Part shown: in pieces, positions 48,122 to 57,736 of the stretch
Layout: the number at the start of each line of letters is the position of its first letter
How positions within the stretch are numbered: the first letter of the stretch is position 1
Assembly (NCBI RefSeq): GCF_014287635.1
Contig: NZ_JACOPH010000002.1
Span: 310,001 to 374,000, forward strand
From: Roseburia zhanii
GTDB lineage: Bacteria; Bacillota; Clostridia; Lachnospirales; Lachnospiraceae
Reading direction: 5' to 3'
Length of the DNA: 64,000 bases
Translations under genes and position numbers: made by a program
Notes under the pieces: model-generated
Told to the model about the DNA's origin: nothing
The model's database searches: none
The model's input: the letters and a program-made list of their open reading frames with translations, nothing else

Positions 48122-49870
48122 TCATTTCCTGCTTTTTTGCACCATCTTATCATACTCTTCTAGTGGAACAGGTTTCGAATAATAATATCCCTGTGCGTAA
48201 TCGCAGCCGATCTCCTGTAAAAGTTCCACATGTTCTTGCGTTTCCACACCTTCTGCGATCACCGGGATCATAAGATCCTGTGCAAGCTGTACCATATGTT
48301 TGACGATCGTCTTTCCCCGTCCGCCTTCATCTAAGCCACGTAAAAATTCCATGTCTAATTTCAATACATCGACCGGTGCCTGCTTCATCATGTTAAAAGA
48401 GGAATATCCGCTGCCAAAATCATCGATCAATATTGTCATGCCGACTTTCTGTAGCTGCTCTAATGTCGAATAGATCACATCTTCATCTGCTGTATAAGCA
48501 CTTTCCGTTACTTCAAGTTCTAAATACTTTGACGCTAAATTATATTCTTTTAACAGTTCCGTAAAATGTTCATACAGGTTGTCCCTGTAAAAATCAATCC
48601 TCGATGCATTCACAGAGATCGGTAATACACGTTTGCTCTCTTTTACACAATTTTCTAAATATTCGGCAACATTTTTCCAGATATACTGATCCATGCTACT
48701 GATAAAACCATTTTTTTCAAAATAAGGGATAAAATCATTCGGGCTGACAAATCCCTTTCCAGGATGCTGCCAGCGTACTAAAGCCTCTCCGCCAACGATC
48801 GCACCGGATGCAATATCATACTTCGGCTGCACATAGATCTTAAACTGCTCCTGATCTAATGCCTCCTGCATTTCATTTTTGATCTCCTGCTCATGGATCA
48901 TGCTATGCATCATCTTACTGTCGTAATAAGCATAGGATTCCATGTATTTTCCCTTGATGCTCGACAATGCCATAGAAGCCTTGTCACACATCAAATCTAC
49001 CGATTCCTTTTTATCAATGATCACATAGATCCCGGCAGATATCCTTACCTCATAATCTAAATGCATCTCATCGATCATACGCTTGATCCGGCGGAAGGCC
49101 TTCTGCATATCCAGCCGCTCTAATGGGATACAGGCGATAAACTGGTCTGCACCTACTCGTCCTGCAACCCCTTTATTGCCTACATACCTGCGCATCAAGG
49201 CTGCTGCACGCACTAAAAGCTGATTACCAGTTTCATAACCGAACAATTCATTGATCAGCTTAAAATGTTCTGCATCCCACATAACGATCGCATAATCGCT
49301 CTGTGGGTTTGCCGCTAACAGTGCATCTACTTTTTTCTCAAAGATCTCTTTGCGGTACAGTCCGGTCAGTGAATCATGTTCAAAGATATATTGTGACCTT
49401 GCCGCTAATTTCTTCGCTTCTAATTCTTCTTCCTTGCTCTTGGTTACATCTAGGAGTATTGCCAGATAAAGTCTGCGTGATGATATTGTTTTCATCTGTT
49501 CTGCATGAAGAGAATACCATGGATTTCTTCCGTTACACTCTTTTCCCTGAAACCAGCAGACACAGCTGCCATCTAACTCCATATCTGTTGTCAGTTCTTT
49601 TTGTACTCTTTCTAATTCCCACTCTGTAACCAAATCCGCTAATTCCAACTCCCTTGATCGGTCAATTTCTTCTGTTTTACAACCAAGGATCTTATATGCT
49701 TTATTATTCAGATAATGTATCTTCACTTGATCTGGTGTTACTTCATATATGATGATTCCACCCGGCAGATTATTTAATGCCGGATCTTCTAACAGATTCC
49801 ATCCTGCTGTTACAGTAGCATCAAGCTCTATCATCAAACTGCTCCCTTCAAATCTTCTGCGTATTGACAT
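48122..49870 (-). CDS. PAS-GGDEF-EAL protein, probable c-di-GMP phosphodiesterase
   Basis: 582 residues. A PAS-like region (about 20-140), a GGDEF fold (HDSLTGLYRK onwards) whose active site reads GRVGADQF instead of GG[DE]EF, and an EAL domain with EALVRW, NVSVNAS-type core, DDFGSGYSS and IAEGVET intact. The cyclase half is therefore expected inactive, perhaps a regulatory site, and the EAL half active in c-di-GMP hydrolysis. No membrane segments, so cytoplasmic. It stands next to addB but is a separate functional unit. The PilZ-bearing chemoreceptor at 55-57 kb is a possible downstream reader of c-di-GMP. Confidence 0.9.
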   Translation of the reverse strand: MSIRRRFEGSSLMIELDATVTAGWNLLEDPALNNLPGGIIIYEVTPDQVKIHYLNNKAYKILGCKTEEIDRSRELELADLVTEWELERVQKELTTDMELDGSCVCWFQGKECNGRNPWYSLHAEQMKTISSRRLYLAILLDVTKSKEEELEAKKLAARSQYIFEHDSLTGLYRKEIFEKKVDALLAANPQSDYAIVMWDAEHFKLINELFGYETGNQLLVRAAALMRRYVGNKGVAGRVGADQFIACIPLERLDMQKAFRRIKRMIDEMHLDYEVRISAGIYVIIDKKESVDLMCDKASMALSSIKGKYMESYAYYDSKMMHSMIHEQEIKNEMQEALDQEQFKIYVQPKYDIASGAIVGGEALVRWQHPGKGFVSPNDFIPYFEKNGFISSMDQYIWKNVAEYLENCVKESKRVLPISVNASRIDFYRDNLYEHFTELLKEYNLASKYLELEVTESAYTADEDVIYSTLEQLQKVGMTILIDDFGSGYSSFNMMKQAPVDVLKLDMEFLRGLDEGGRGKTIVKHMVQLAQDLMIPVIAEGVETQEHVELLQEIGCDYAQGYYYSKPVPLEEYDKMVQKSRK

Positions 49871-49919
49871 ATTATAGCAGACATCACCTCAAACGTAAAT
49901 ATGACTAATGGTCTATTGT

Positions 49920-49948
49920 TTGAATTTATAAATTAGATACGTTATAAT
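49920..49948 (+). promoter_or_regulatory. Promoter of the Cys-tailed small gene
   Basis: TTGAAT (49920-49925), 17 bases, TATAAT (49943-49948), giving a leader of about 115 bases before 50070. Confidence 0.65.
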
Positions 49949-49983
49949 ATGAAGTAAGTGTCAAAAGCAAATTTTGCCACTCA

Positions 49984-50050
49984 CTGATGTTCCCGGATTG
50001 CCCCATTGCTACGCAATTGTCATAATGCCTACAATCTGTGATCAGTAAAA
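49984..50050 (+). repeat. Folded leader of the Cys-tailed gene, related to the GAATTG hairpins
   Basis: ACTGAT (about 49984) can pair with ATCAGT next to the ribosome site. Inside, ATTGCCCCATTGCTACGCAAT resembles the core of the repeat at 13735-13768. It may be a repeat copy or a translational control element. Confidence 0.4.
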
Positions 50051-50069
50051 AAGGAGTCAGAAAATCATT

Positions 50070-50435
50070 ATGTCAGATATAAAAACAATTGCAGGTGTGT
50101 TTTCGATCAATACCTGCAAACTTCCAGAATCATATATTTGTCATAAAAAACCTGCGGTCACTTATGAAAATGGTGTCTGTGAGATCATCACTTATGACCA
50201 GCAGGTTGTAATGAACGGTCAGACTTACGCACCCGTTCTTCATCAAAGCTGTATGCATCCAGATGAGATTACTGTATATCCTCTTGTGATCCGCCAGACG
50301 GATGATACTTTAACGATCACAGATCATTACCATACCGGCAGCTTTCAGAAAGGAGGATCGATCACTATTTCTAAATGGCAGCCACAATTAAAACGCCGTG
50401 GCTGTTTTCCATGCAGAAACTGTGGCAGATGCTAA
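50070..50435 (+). CDS. Small protein with Cys-rich C-terminal tail, function unknown
   Basis: 121 residues, not recognised. Mostly beta-like, resembling a small repeat-free cytoplasmic domain (YENGVCEIITYDQQVVMNGQTYAPVLHQSC), ending in GCFPCRNCGRC, which could bind a metal. AAAGGAG lies 13 bases before the ATG. It has its own promoter. It converges on a methyltransferase remnant. Confidence 0.6.
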   Translation: MSDIKTIAGVFSINTCKLPESYICHKKPAVTYENGVCEIITYDQQVVMNGQTYAPVLHQSCMHPDEITVYPLVIRQTDDTLTITDHYHTGSFQKGGSITISKWQPQLKRRGCFPCRNCGRC

Positions 50436-50439
50436 AACA

Positions 50440-50680
50440 TTATTTTTTTATGGCAGTTACATGGCAGCGCATCTTTTTTTCTGCCTGAATCGTCATCTTC
50501 TTAAATCCTGCCTGCTTCAGCATCTCCGCATATTCCTGTTTTTTATATACACGCACATCACCATGTCGACACACACTTACACATTTCATAAATACTGGCA
50601 TGACCGGAATCATACACTTTTGCTGCCTGTGTAAATTCTTTGACGGAAGGTTCCTTATATTTCTCTGATGAATATGCCAT
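50440..50680 (-). pseudogene. Internally deleted SAM methyltransferase
   Basis: Starts well, with AGGAG and MAYSSEKYKEPSVKEF...AAKVYDSGHASIYEMCK, the N-terminus of a class I methyltransferase. The frame then breaks. In another frame the C-terminus continues (EYAEMLKQAGFKKMTIQAEKKMRCHVTA) to a stop at 50440. The SAM-binding core of about 120-150 residues is missing, so it cannot be active. Confidence 0.7.
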
Positions 50681-50703
50681 CTTCTCTCACTCCTTTGATA
50701 TAA

Positions 50704-50743
50704 AAAATGGTTATAGTTAGTAAATACTAACTATAACCATTTT
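50704..50743. terminator. Long perfect palindrome after pckA, likely terminator
   Basis: AAAATGGTTATAGTTAGTA pairs perfectly with TACTAACTATAACCATTTT (19 bp, loop AA). On the minus strand it follows the pckA stop by 30 bases and is followed by TTTTTTATATC, as in a terminator. It also lies directly upstream of the methyltransferase remnant, where it might have been an operator. Confidence 0.65.
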
Positions 50744-50773
50744 ATCATATCTTAATTCAGATGTAAATTCTGA

Positions 50774-52378
50774 TTATGCTTCCGGTCCTGCTGCAACTAA
50801 TGCTTTACCTGCATCATTTCCTTCGTATTTAGCAAAGTTCTTAACGAATCTTGAAGCAAGATCTTTTGCTTTTGTTTCCCATTCAGAAACATCTGCATAA
50901 GTATCACGAGGATCAAGGATACCAGCATCAACTCCCGGAAGTTCTGTAGGAACTTCAAAGTTGAACATTGGAATCTTCTTAGTAGAAGCTTTTAAGATAT
51001 CTCCGCTTAAGATCGCATCAATGATACCACGGGTATCACGGATAGAGATACGTTTTCCTGTTCCGTTCCATCCTGTATTTACTAAGTATGCTTTTGCACC
51101 ACTCTTTTCCATCTTCTTAACAAGTTCTTCTGCATATTTTGTAGGATGCAGTTCAAGGAATGCCTGTCCGAAGCAAGCGGAGAATGTAGGTGTAGGCTCT
51201 GTGATTCCACGCTCTGTACCTGCTAACTTAGCTGTGAAACCAGACAGGAAGTAGTACTGTGTCTGTTCCGGTGTTAAGATGGATACTGGAGGAAGTACGC
51301 CAAATGCATCTGCTGATAAGAAGATTACGTTCTTAGCTGCTGGTGCAGAAGAAATCGGGCGAACGATGTTCTCAATGTGGTTGATTGGATAAGATACACG
51401 AGTATTCTCTGTTACGCTCTTATCTTTGAAATCAATCTTTCCTGCTGCATCTAATGTAACGTTCTCAAGGAGAGCATCACGTCTGATCGCATTGTAGATA
51501 TCCGGCTCAGATTCTTTATCAAGATCGATAACTTTTGCATAGCATCCACCTTCAAAGTTGAATACACCGTTATCATCCCAGCCGTGCTCGTCATCACCGA
51601 TCAAAAGACGCTTAGGATCTGTAGAAAGTGTTGTCTTACCTGTTCCTGAAAGACCAAAGAAGATTGCTGTGTTCTCACCGTTCTTATCTGTATTAGCAGA
51701 GCAGTGCATAGAAGCGATGCCCTTTAATGGCAGATAGTAGTTCATCATAGAGAACATACCTTTCTTCATTTCTCCGCCGTACCATGTATTTACGATAACC
51801 TGCTCACGGCTTGTAATATTAAATGCTACACAAGTTTCAGAGTTCAGACCTAATTCTTTGTAGTTCTCAACTTTTGCTTTAGAAGCATTGTAAACAACGA
51901 AATCCGGCTCGAAGTCAGCTAATTCTTCTTCTGTAGGTTTGATGAACATATTTGTAACGAAATGTGCCTGCCATGCTACTTCTACGATGAAACGGATAGC
52001 CATACGTGTATCTTTGTTAGCACCACAGAATGCATCTACTACGAATAATCTCTTATTAGAAAGCTCTTTCTTAGCGATCTCTTTTACAGCAGACCAAGCT
52101 TCTTCTGTCATTGGGTGGTTGTCATTCTTATATTCATCAGATGTCCACCATACAGTATCTTTAGAGTTCTCATCTACAACAATGAATTTGTCTTTAGGGG
52201 AACGTCCTGTGTAGATACCAGTCATAACGTTGACTGCACCTAATTCACTTTCCTGACCTTTTTCAAAACCTTCAAGTCCTGCTTTGGTTTCCTCTTCAAA
52301 TAATACATCATAAGAAGGATTGTATACTACTTCTGTTGTTCCGGAAATACCATACTTGCTTAAATCGATTTTTGCCAT
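50774..52378 (-). CDS. pckA: Phosphoenolpyruvate carboxykinase (ATP)
   Basis: 534 residues. Converts oxaloacetate to PEP, or in anaerobic gut bacteria often runs in the carboxylating direction and makes ATP. Motifs: [13 protein letters not shown], the kinase P-loop [35 protein letters not shown] (metal and oxaloacetate site) and the Arg-containing [12 protein letters not shown]. Single gene with its own terminator. Confidence 0.97.
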   Translation of the reverse strand: MAKIDLSKYGISGTTEVVYNPSYDVLFEEETKAGLEGFEKGQESELGAVNVMTGIYTGRSPKDKFIVVDENSKDTVWWTSDEYKNDNHPMTEEAWSAVKEIAKKELSNKRLFVVDAFCGANKDTRMAIRFIVEVAWQAHFVTNMFIKPTEEELADFEPDFVVYNASKAKVENYKELGLNSETCVAFNITSREQVIVNTWYGGEMKKGMFSMMNYYLPLKGIASMHCSANTDKNGENTAIFFGLSGTGKTTLSTDPKRLLIGDDEHGWDDNGVFNFEGGCYAKVIDLDKESEPDIYNAIRRDALLENVTLDAAGKIDFKDKSVTENTRVSYPINHIENIVRPISSAPAAKNVIFLSADAFGVLPPVSILTPEQTQYYFLSGFTAKLAGTERGITEPTPTFSACFGQAFLELHPTKYAEELVKKMEKSGAKAYLVNTGWNGTGKRISIRDTRGIIDAILSGDILKASTKKIPMFNFEVPTELPGVDAGILDPRDTYADVSEWETKAKDLASRFVKNFAKYEGNDAGKALVAAGPEA

Positions 52379-52524
52379 CTTACATTAACCTCTTTTCTTT
52401 GATATTTAGTGTTTTTGATCATCGCCTACAGATGTAGGAAATGCGATATCCATATCCGGTTCCGTTTCCCAACTTCACCTCTTATAATTATACATATCTC
52501 GACCATAAAATCAACAATAAATAA

Positions 52525-52704
52525 TTATTTTTTTCTGATATGGATTTCAGGAATCGCTACACTGTCATAAGTAATCCCACTATCTGTGTCATTTTCTTCT
52601 TCTGATCCCCGGATCTTATGTGTGTGGATCTCCGGGACTGCCAGATTGTCATATGCCAGATCATATGCATGATCTTCTTCTTTTTTCTTTTTAAAACCAA
52701 ACAT
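52525..52704 (-). CDS. 59-residue protein with a duplicated YD..A.PEIH motif
   Basis: Starts at the ATG at 52704 after AGGAGGAAAAAAT and ends at TAA 52525-52527. MFGFKKKKEEDHAYDLAYDN is a basic then acidic head; the motif YDNLAVPEIHTHKIRG is followed by EEENDTDSGIT and a second copy YDSVAIPEIHIRKK. The strong ribosome site and the internal duplication support a real gene. It lies between gltS and pckA on the same strand, 37 bases after the gltS stop. I know no family for it; a small adaptor or anchor is a guess. Confidence 0.75.
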   Translation of the reverse strand: MFGFKKKKEEDHAYDLAYDNLAVPEIHTHKIRGSEEENDTDSGITYDSVAIPEIHIRKK

Positions 52705-52741
52705 ATTTTTTCCTCCTCTGTAACTGTTCAGAACGCTCCTC

Positions 52742-53929
52742 TTACAATATATTGATAAAAAATGTAATCACCAGACTATTGATAAAATCAGCAAACAGGC
52801 TGCCGATCAATGGAATGATCAGATATGCTTTTACAGAAGGTGCATACCGGTCACACAGCACCTGCATATTTGCCATGGCATTTGGTGTTGCTCCCATTCC
52901 AAATCCACACGTACCTGCTGCAAGCACGGCTGCATCATAATCTCTGCCCATCACACAAAATACAACGATATCCGCAAATACACAGATCAATACTACCTGT
53001 AGTGCCAACAGGACGATCAACGGCAGAGCAAGTGATGCTAACTGCCAGAGTTTTAAGGTGATCATTGCCATACCAAGGAATAACGACAGGGAAATTCCTC
53101 CAATGTCATTGATCTCACCCATATGAATGACGAATTTGCCGGAATATTCCCCGATATTACGAAATAATGCTGCTGCGATCATTGCACCGATATAGATGGG
53201 AAATGTCATTCCTGTTTTTGTTAAAAGCCATGAAAAGATTGTACCTAACCCTATTGCAAGGATCAGCTGGAATACTGCTGATGCATACAGATTGGTATGA
53301 CGTTCATGCTTCTTTTCTTCTTCTACTAAAAGGCTGTCATCTTCCGGCACAACAGTAGAAAGCAGATCTTTCTTTTCGATCAGCCGCTTTCCTAACGGCC
53401 CGCCGATCAGACTTCCGCCGATCAATCCAAATGTGGCTGCTGCGGTGCAGATTGTTGTTGCTCCCTTGACATTGAGATCTTCTAGTACCGGTCCAAATGC
53501 TCCTGCTGTTCCATGTCCGCCTACCATCGGAATAGAGCCGGTGCACATACCGATCAGCGTATCGATCCCAAGCAGATGCGATACTCCGATCGCAAGCAGA
53601 TTCTGCGACACGATCAGAAGCAGGACTAATCCCAAAAAGACGGCTAAGGATCTGCCGCCGCTTTTTAACACTTTCAGATTTGCCTGAAAACCTACCGAAG
53701 TAAAGAAAAATACCATACAGACTTCCCTCAATGTATCATCAAATGATATTTCCATGATTCCGGTACTGTAACAGATACATGTTCCGATCGCAAACAAAAT
53801 TCCTCCGACCACCGGTGCCGGAATACAGAACTTTTCTAATACGTGTATCTTTTGTTTTAAATAACCACCAAGCATCAGCACCAGCACCGAAGCTGCCAAT
53901 GTCTGATACATATCTAACTGAATTTGCAT
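52742..53929 (-). CDS. gltS: Sodium/glutamate symporter
   Basis: 395 residues, about 11 membrane segments. Family signatures include CIPAPVVGGILFAIG, GHGTAGAFGPVLE, and the second-half repeat GTCGFGMGATPNAMANM. Takes up glutamate with Na+. It starts 25 bases after the stop of a TAXI-type binding lipoprotein, so the two are probably one operon. Confidence 0.95.
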   Translation of the reverse strand: MQIQLDMYQTLAASVLVLMLGGYLKQKIHVLEKFCIPAPVVGGILFAIGTCICYSTGIMEISFDDTLREVCMVFFFTSVGFQANLKVLKSGGRSLAVFLGLVLLLIVSQNLLAIGVSHLLGIDTLIGMCTGSIPMVGGHGTAGAFGPVLEDLNVKGATTICTAAATFGLIGGSLIGGPLGKRLIEKKDLLSTVVPEDDSLLVEEEKKHERHTNLYASAVFQLILAIGLGTIFSWLLTKTGMTFPIYIGAMIAAALFRNIGEYSGKFVIHMGEINDIGGISLSLFLGMAMITLKLWQLASLALPLIVLLALQVVLICVFADIVVFCVMGRDYDAAVLAAGTCGFGMGATPNAMANMQVLCDRYAPSVKAYLIIPLIGSLFADFINSLVITFFINIL

Positions 53930-53954
53930 ATTGATCCTTTCTGGTTGTCTTTTA

Positions 53955-54923
53955 TCATTCTGTTTTTACTTCTATCCCATGTTCTGCATAATATGCAGCA
54001 GCACCTTTGTGGAATGGGATCGTTATGCCGTTTACTGCATCTTCTTCCTTTTCACTTAAATTGATAGAAGCCGCATACCGGATGTCCTTCTCATGTACAA
54101 ACAATAACTCGGTCAGCAGTTTTACCGTATCTTCCGAAAGTTTCTCACTGGCAAGCAGCACAGCCTGTACACATAAGGTTTCTACATCTTCACTCTGTCC
54201 GGTATAAGTATCTGCCGGAACCGTATAGACAGAATAAGACGGATATGCCGCAAGCAGGCGGTTTCTGCAGTCTTCCCCGATATCTAAAAGCCGGATACCG
54301 CTCTCTTTTGCCAGTTCTTCGATCACGTTTGTCTTGATCCCTGCCGTACAGAAAAATGCATCAATCTCACCATCTGCAAGCGCTGCTGCTGCTTGGGTAT
54401 AATCTAAATTTACCATTTCTACCATCCCATTATTCATGCCAAGTGCCGAAAGTATCTGTTTTGCATTCCGCTCTGTTCCTGACTCTGCCTCTCCGATACT
54501 GATCCTTTTTCCTAAAAGATCTTCTGTGGATTCAATATCTGAATCTGCTAAAACAACGATCTGACATGCCTCTGGATAGAGATTGGCAACTGCCTGATAT
54601 CCCTGATAGGCTTCATCCTTAAATTCACCTGTTCCACCATAAGCTTCTTCCACAAGATCTGCCTGTGCGATCCCAAGCTCAATATATCTGCCTGATAAAA
54701 GCCGGATATTTGCTGCCGATCCTGCTGTATTTTTGGTTTCTAATTTTAAACCGTTTTCTTCTTTGTTCGCTATACTGACATATGCATTTGCAAATGCATC
54801 ATACATTCCACCAATGCCGGCTGCACCAAAACGGATCGTTTTCTGATGCAGTCCGCAGCCTGTGAGCAGCAGAATCATAGTGCCAAAAATCATGTACTTT
54901 TTGCTTTTCAACTTATTCTTCAC
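53955..54923 (-). CDS. TAXI-family solute-binding lipoprotein
   Basis: 322 residues. Lipobox LLTGC with Cys23. TAXI (TRAP-associated extracytoplasmic immunogenic) features: IRFGAAGIGGMYDAFANAYVSIAN, NTAGSAANIRLLSGRYIELGIAQADL, KRISIGEAESGTERNAKQIL. These normally deliver substrate to a DctM-type TRAP permease; here the neighbour is GltS and no TRAP permease is present. Probably anchored outside the membrane and binding glutamate or a related acid. Confidence 0.88.
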   Translation of the reverse strand: MKNKLKSKKYMIFGTMILLLTGCGLHQKTIRFGAAGIGGMYDAFANAYVSIANKEENGLKLETKNTAGSAANIRLLSGRYIELGIAQADLVEEAYGGTGEFKDEAYQGYQAVANLYPEACQIVVLADSDIESTEDLLGKRISIGEAESGTERNAKQILSALGMNNGMVEMVNLDYTQAAAALADGEIDAFFCTAGIKTNVIEELAKESGIRLLDIGEDCRNRLLAAYPSYSVYTVPADTYTGQSEDVETLCVQAVLLASEKLSEDTVKLLTELLFVHEKDIRYAASINLSEKEEDAVNGITIPFHKGAAAYYAEHGIEVKTE

Positions 54924-55225
54924 CTTTCTGTGTGATATTTATGTTTTATTTCAAAACATTTTTTTAATATAATAAATCCTCTGTTTTTCTTTGTTTCTTC
55001 ACAAATTTCGTAAAATCCAAACAGATCAGCGTTCCATGAATCCGGCTGATCCCTCTGCAATCTGAATTACAGAACAACTGAAGTCTATGCAACAGACTAG
55101 CTGCAAATTACTGAATCCCTTCCGCTAAAGGATGATACGGCAAGAACGGATATATGAAAAAAGTATTCCACCATAGACTGCATAGGTATGAGACCTTCTT
55201 TCCTCCACAATCTAGTTCGAGTATC
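54924..55225. other. Intergenic stretch without a recognisable gene
   Basis: Upstream of the TAXI gene. It contains a GATCAGC...GCTGATC hairpin (about 55023-55052) and an AGTCT...AGACT stem (about 55082-55098). No credible reading frame or known riboswitch is visible. Confidence 0.4.
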
Positions 55226-55276
55226 AAAAAAACAATGTGGACATTCCTCTTATCAAAAGAAACATCCACATCATCA
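55226..55276 (-). terminator. Terminator of the chemoreceptor-PilZ gene
   Basis: On the minus strand GATGTGGA pairs with TCCACAT, followed by TGTTTTTTTGA, directly after the stop at 55277. Confidence 0.65.
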
Positions 55277-57364
55277 TTACTGCATATTCTGCTCCACATA
55301 ATCATAAATATAGAAATCATCCTCCGGCATCTGACAGCCTACGATATATAAACCATTGTCGTCAGAACAGCGGATAATGCGGCCTTCAAGGACATTATGA
55401 TTTTGAAGTGCAAAGTCATTGATCGTAATCGTGATCTCCCTGCCCTTGCTCTGTGCAAAAACTTCATCTGTCACTAAAAATGCAAATCCGTTCGCACTGA
55501 TATTATCCATGGTTGCCTCGTATTTTTTATCGGAATTTTTAAACTCTACGGTACAACTGTTGTTTAGATCCATACGTTGATACTTACGACGGTTATTGAT
55601 ACGTGGTCTTGTATTGATCGATATCTTAAATATACCTGATCCATCTGCCGGACTTGGCTCTAATATCACATTATCCCAGCAATAGAGAATATTTCCTGCT
55701 GTGATCTGGATCATACCGGAAACGGCATCGTTTACTTTCAATCCGTCCTGACAGGAAATCTGTATTCCATCCTGGATCTGCCGGATCAGTTCACCATAAT
55801 ACTTTTTATCCGGCTGTTCTGACAATGCGATCTCTATCTTCATTCCCGGCTGGATATCTTCGACTCCCATGAATCCACCAATTCCAAGATCGCACATCAT
55901 TTTTTCCATGACACCTTCAATTGTATTGATATTGTTTGATGTTTCCTCATATTTACTGAGCATACGCTCACTTGTCTGACTGGAATGTGCAATACATTCA
56001 GTGATCGTACCTACGATTTCAGAAACCTGTTCCATATTAGATACCAGCTGTGTATTTGAATTTTCCACTTCCTTGATCGCATGGTCAACCACCTGAATAT
56101 GTCTGCCAAGCTGTTCCGAATCGGAAGTGATCTGATTGACGTTTTCTCCAGTCTGCGTAACTTTTTCTAGTGTGACCTGAATCAATCGTAATGTTTCCTC
56201 AATAGTTGTCATCATCTTTTCAGACGTTGTATCCAGACGGGAAAGTGCTTCACGTATCTGATCGGAGGAATCATGTGTTTCCGTACTTAATGTGCGGATC
56301 TGATTTGCAACAACATCAAAGCCTTTTCCGGCTTCTCCGGCTCTCGCAGCCTCGATCGAAGCATTTAAGGCTAACATGTTCGTCTGGTTCGTGATCTTCT
56401 CGATTGTTCCGGTTTCCTGTTTTACCATATCAAATTCCTGTTCAAAATCCTGTAAAACCTGTTCGAGATCTGAGGAAAGTTCTGACATTGTAGCTGCAGT
56501 ATTTACAAGGCTGTCTAAATCCTGTGCACTCTCGCTTGCATGTGTTTCGGACTTTTTGACCAGCGTGACCATCTCTCCGATAAGATCAACGACATTTTCT
56601 ACCTGTGCACGGATATCAGAAGTCATCTGTGTAGATGACGTTGTACGGTCCTGTAGCCGGACGTTATTTCCGTTCAATTCACCCATTCCGAGCATAACAA
56701 TATCTGATCCATGTTTATTCTCAGATGCAAGTTCTCTTACAACAGTAATACCATCTAAGATCGTATTACTCGAAGTCTTTACCTGCTCCACTGTCGTGAC
56801 CACCCTGTGAAGATCATCTTTAATACTGTCAGTCATAGCACCGTCTGATTCATTTAAATGACGGATAGACATGACATAACAGATATAGCAGAGAATAATA
56901 CAGGATAACTGTAATTGATAATTCTTCATATCTGCTGCACTGTTAAACCCTGACATATACCGGTAAACTGCAGCTCCCACGATAACTATCACATTTGCAA
57001 TCCCACAGTTGATCATAAACCGCCGGTTCTTATACAATACCAGAAGGCTCGTTACCGGCAAAATATAAGTAAATGCGATCGGCGAATCTGTCGTACATAT
57101 GACAAAAGTATAAAAAATCCCATAACCAATGACCAGATCATACCTGTAAAGCTCTGTTGCCCAGCCTTTCACACGTAATAAAATTTCTCCTGAAATCAGC
57201 GGCAGCCAGCACAATAACAGAAAAATGATATAAGAACTGGTCGGATATAGGCTGTTTGCAGTATCGGTTCCATAATTGGCACTCAATAAAACCGCAAAAA
57301 CAATCCATATCTTACGTGCTTTTCGGTTTGCTTTCTCTTTGAAAGCATTTTCATCATATATCAT
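55277..57364 (-). CDS. Methyl-accepting chemotaxis protein fused to YcgR-like PilZ module
   Basis: 695 residues. Six membrane segments within about 18-175 and little periplasmic domain, so it may sense in the membrane. A long coiled coil follows with the conserved signalling tip ([29 protein letters not shown], about 330-360), which contacts CheA/CheW. From about 490 a PilZN/YcgR-N-like domain ([11 protein letters not shown]) leads to a PilZ domain with RRKYQR (592-597) and [10 protein letters not shown], the c-di-GMP-binding signatures. This couples c-di-GMP directly to chemotaxis signalling. Single gene with its own terminator. Confidence 0.9.
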   Translation of the reverse strand: MIYDENAFKEKANRKARKIWIVFAVLLSANYGTDTANSLYPTSSYIIFLLLCWLPLISGEILLRVKGWATELYRYDLVIGYGIFYTFVICTTDSPIAFTYILPVTSLLVLYKNRRFMINCGIANVIVIVGAAVYRYMSGFNSAADMKNYQLQLSCIILCYICYVMSIRHLNESDGAMTDSIKDDLHRVVTTVEQVKTSSNTILDGITVVRELASENKHGSDIVMLGMGELNGNNVRLQDRTTSSTQMTSDIRAQVENVVDLIGEMVTLVKKSETHASESAQDLDSLVNTAATMSELSSDLEQVLQDFEQEFDMVKQETGTIEKITNQTNMLALNASIEAARAGEAGKGFDVVANQIRTLSTETHDSSDQIREALSRLDTTSEKMMTTIEETLRLIQVTLEKVTQTGENVNQITSDSEQLGRHIQVVDHAIKEVENSNTQLVSNMEQVSEIVGTITECIAHSSQTSERMLSKYEETSNNINTIEGVMEKMMCDLGIGGFMGVEDIQPGMKIEIALSEQPDKKYYGELIRQIQDGIQISCQDGLKVNDAVSGMIQITAGNILYCWDNVILEPSPADGSGIFKISINTRPRINNRRKYQRMDLNNSCTVEFKNSDKKYEATMDNISANGFAFLVTDEVFAQSKGREITITINDFALQNHNVLEGRIIRCSDDNGLYIVGCQMPEDDFYIYDYVEQNMQ

Positions 57365-57537
57365 TGCATATTCCTCCTCATATCATGTACTTTCGAAATT
57401 CTTCATTAAAAAATACCAAGAGTACATTACGACTATATTCAGAATATCACAAAAATCTAAAGTTGAAAATACGAAATTCCGACATTATTTTATTTATTCA
57501 GACTTATCGTTACTGTTAAACTTCAACTGGACAAAAT

Positions 57538-57570
57538 AAAAAAGCCTCAGGAAAAACCTGAAACTTTTAA
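57538..57570 (-). terminator. tRNA-Leu terminator
   Basis: On the minus strand TTTCAGG-TTTTT-CCTGAGG followed by CTTTTTT, just after the tRNA. Confidence 0.75.
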
Positions 57571-57573
57571 TAA

Positions 57574-57658
57574 TGCGGAAGATGGGACTTGAACCCACAC
57601 AAGCGCAATGCTTACAAGATCCTTAGTCTTGCTCGTCTGCCAGTTCCGACACTTCCGC
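57574..57658 (-). tRNA. tRNA-Leu, anticodon AAG
   Basis: 85 bases. Acceptor GCGGAAG pairs with CTTCCGC, discriminator A; D-loop GG; anticodon stem CAAGA/TCTTG with loop CTAAGGA, so anticodon AAG (reads CUU, and with inosine CUC); long variable arm (AAGC...GCTT); T-loop TTCAAGT. CCA is not encoded. Confidence 0.93.
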
Positions 57659-57736
57659 AAATCATTCGGTTATCACCGACGACTTGTATATAGTATCAAA
57701 TCATTTATGATCTGTCAATACTTAATTTTTATTTTT

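Noticed and set aside
54924..55225. Riboswitch before the TAXI-gltS operon
   Set aside because: Two small hairpins exist but no conserved riboswitch core could be recognised.
55108..55351. Frames around 55108-55351 between the TAXI gene and the chemoreceptor
   Set aside because: They cover a terminator or the end of the chemoreceptor gene and show no family resemblance.
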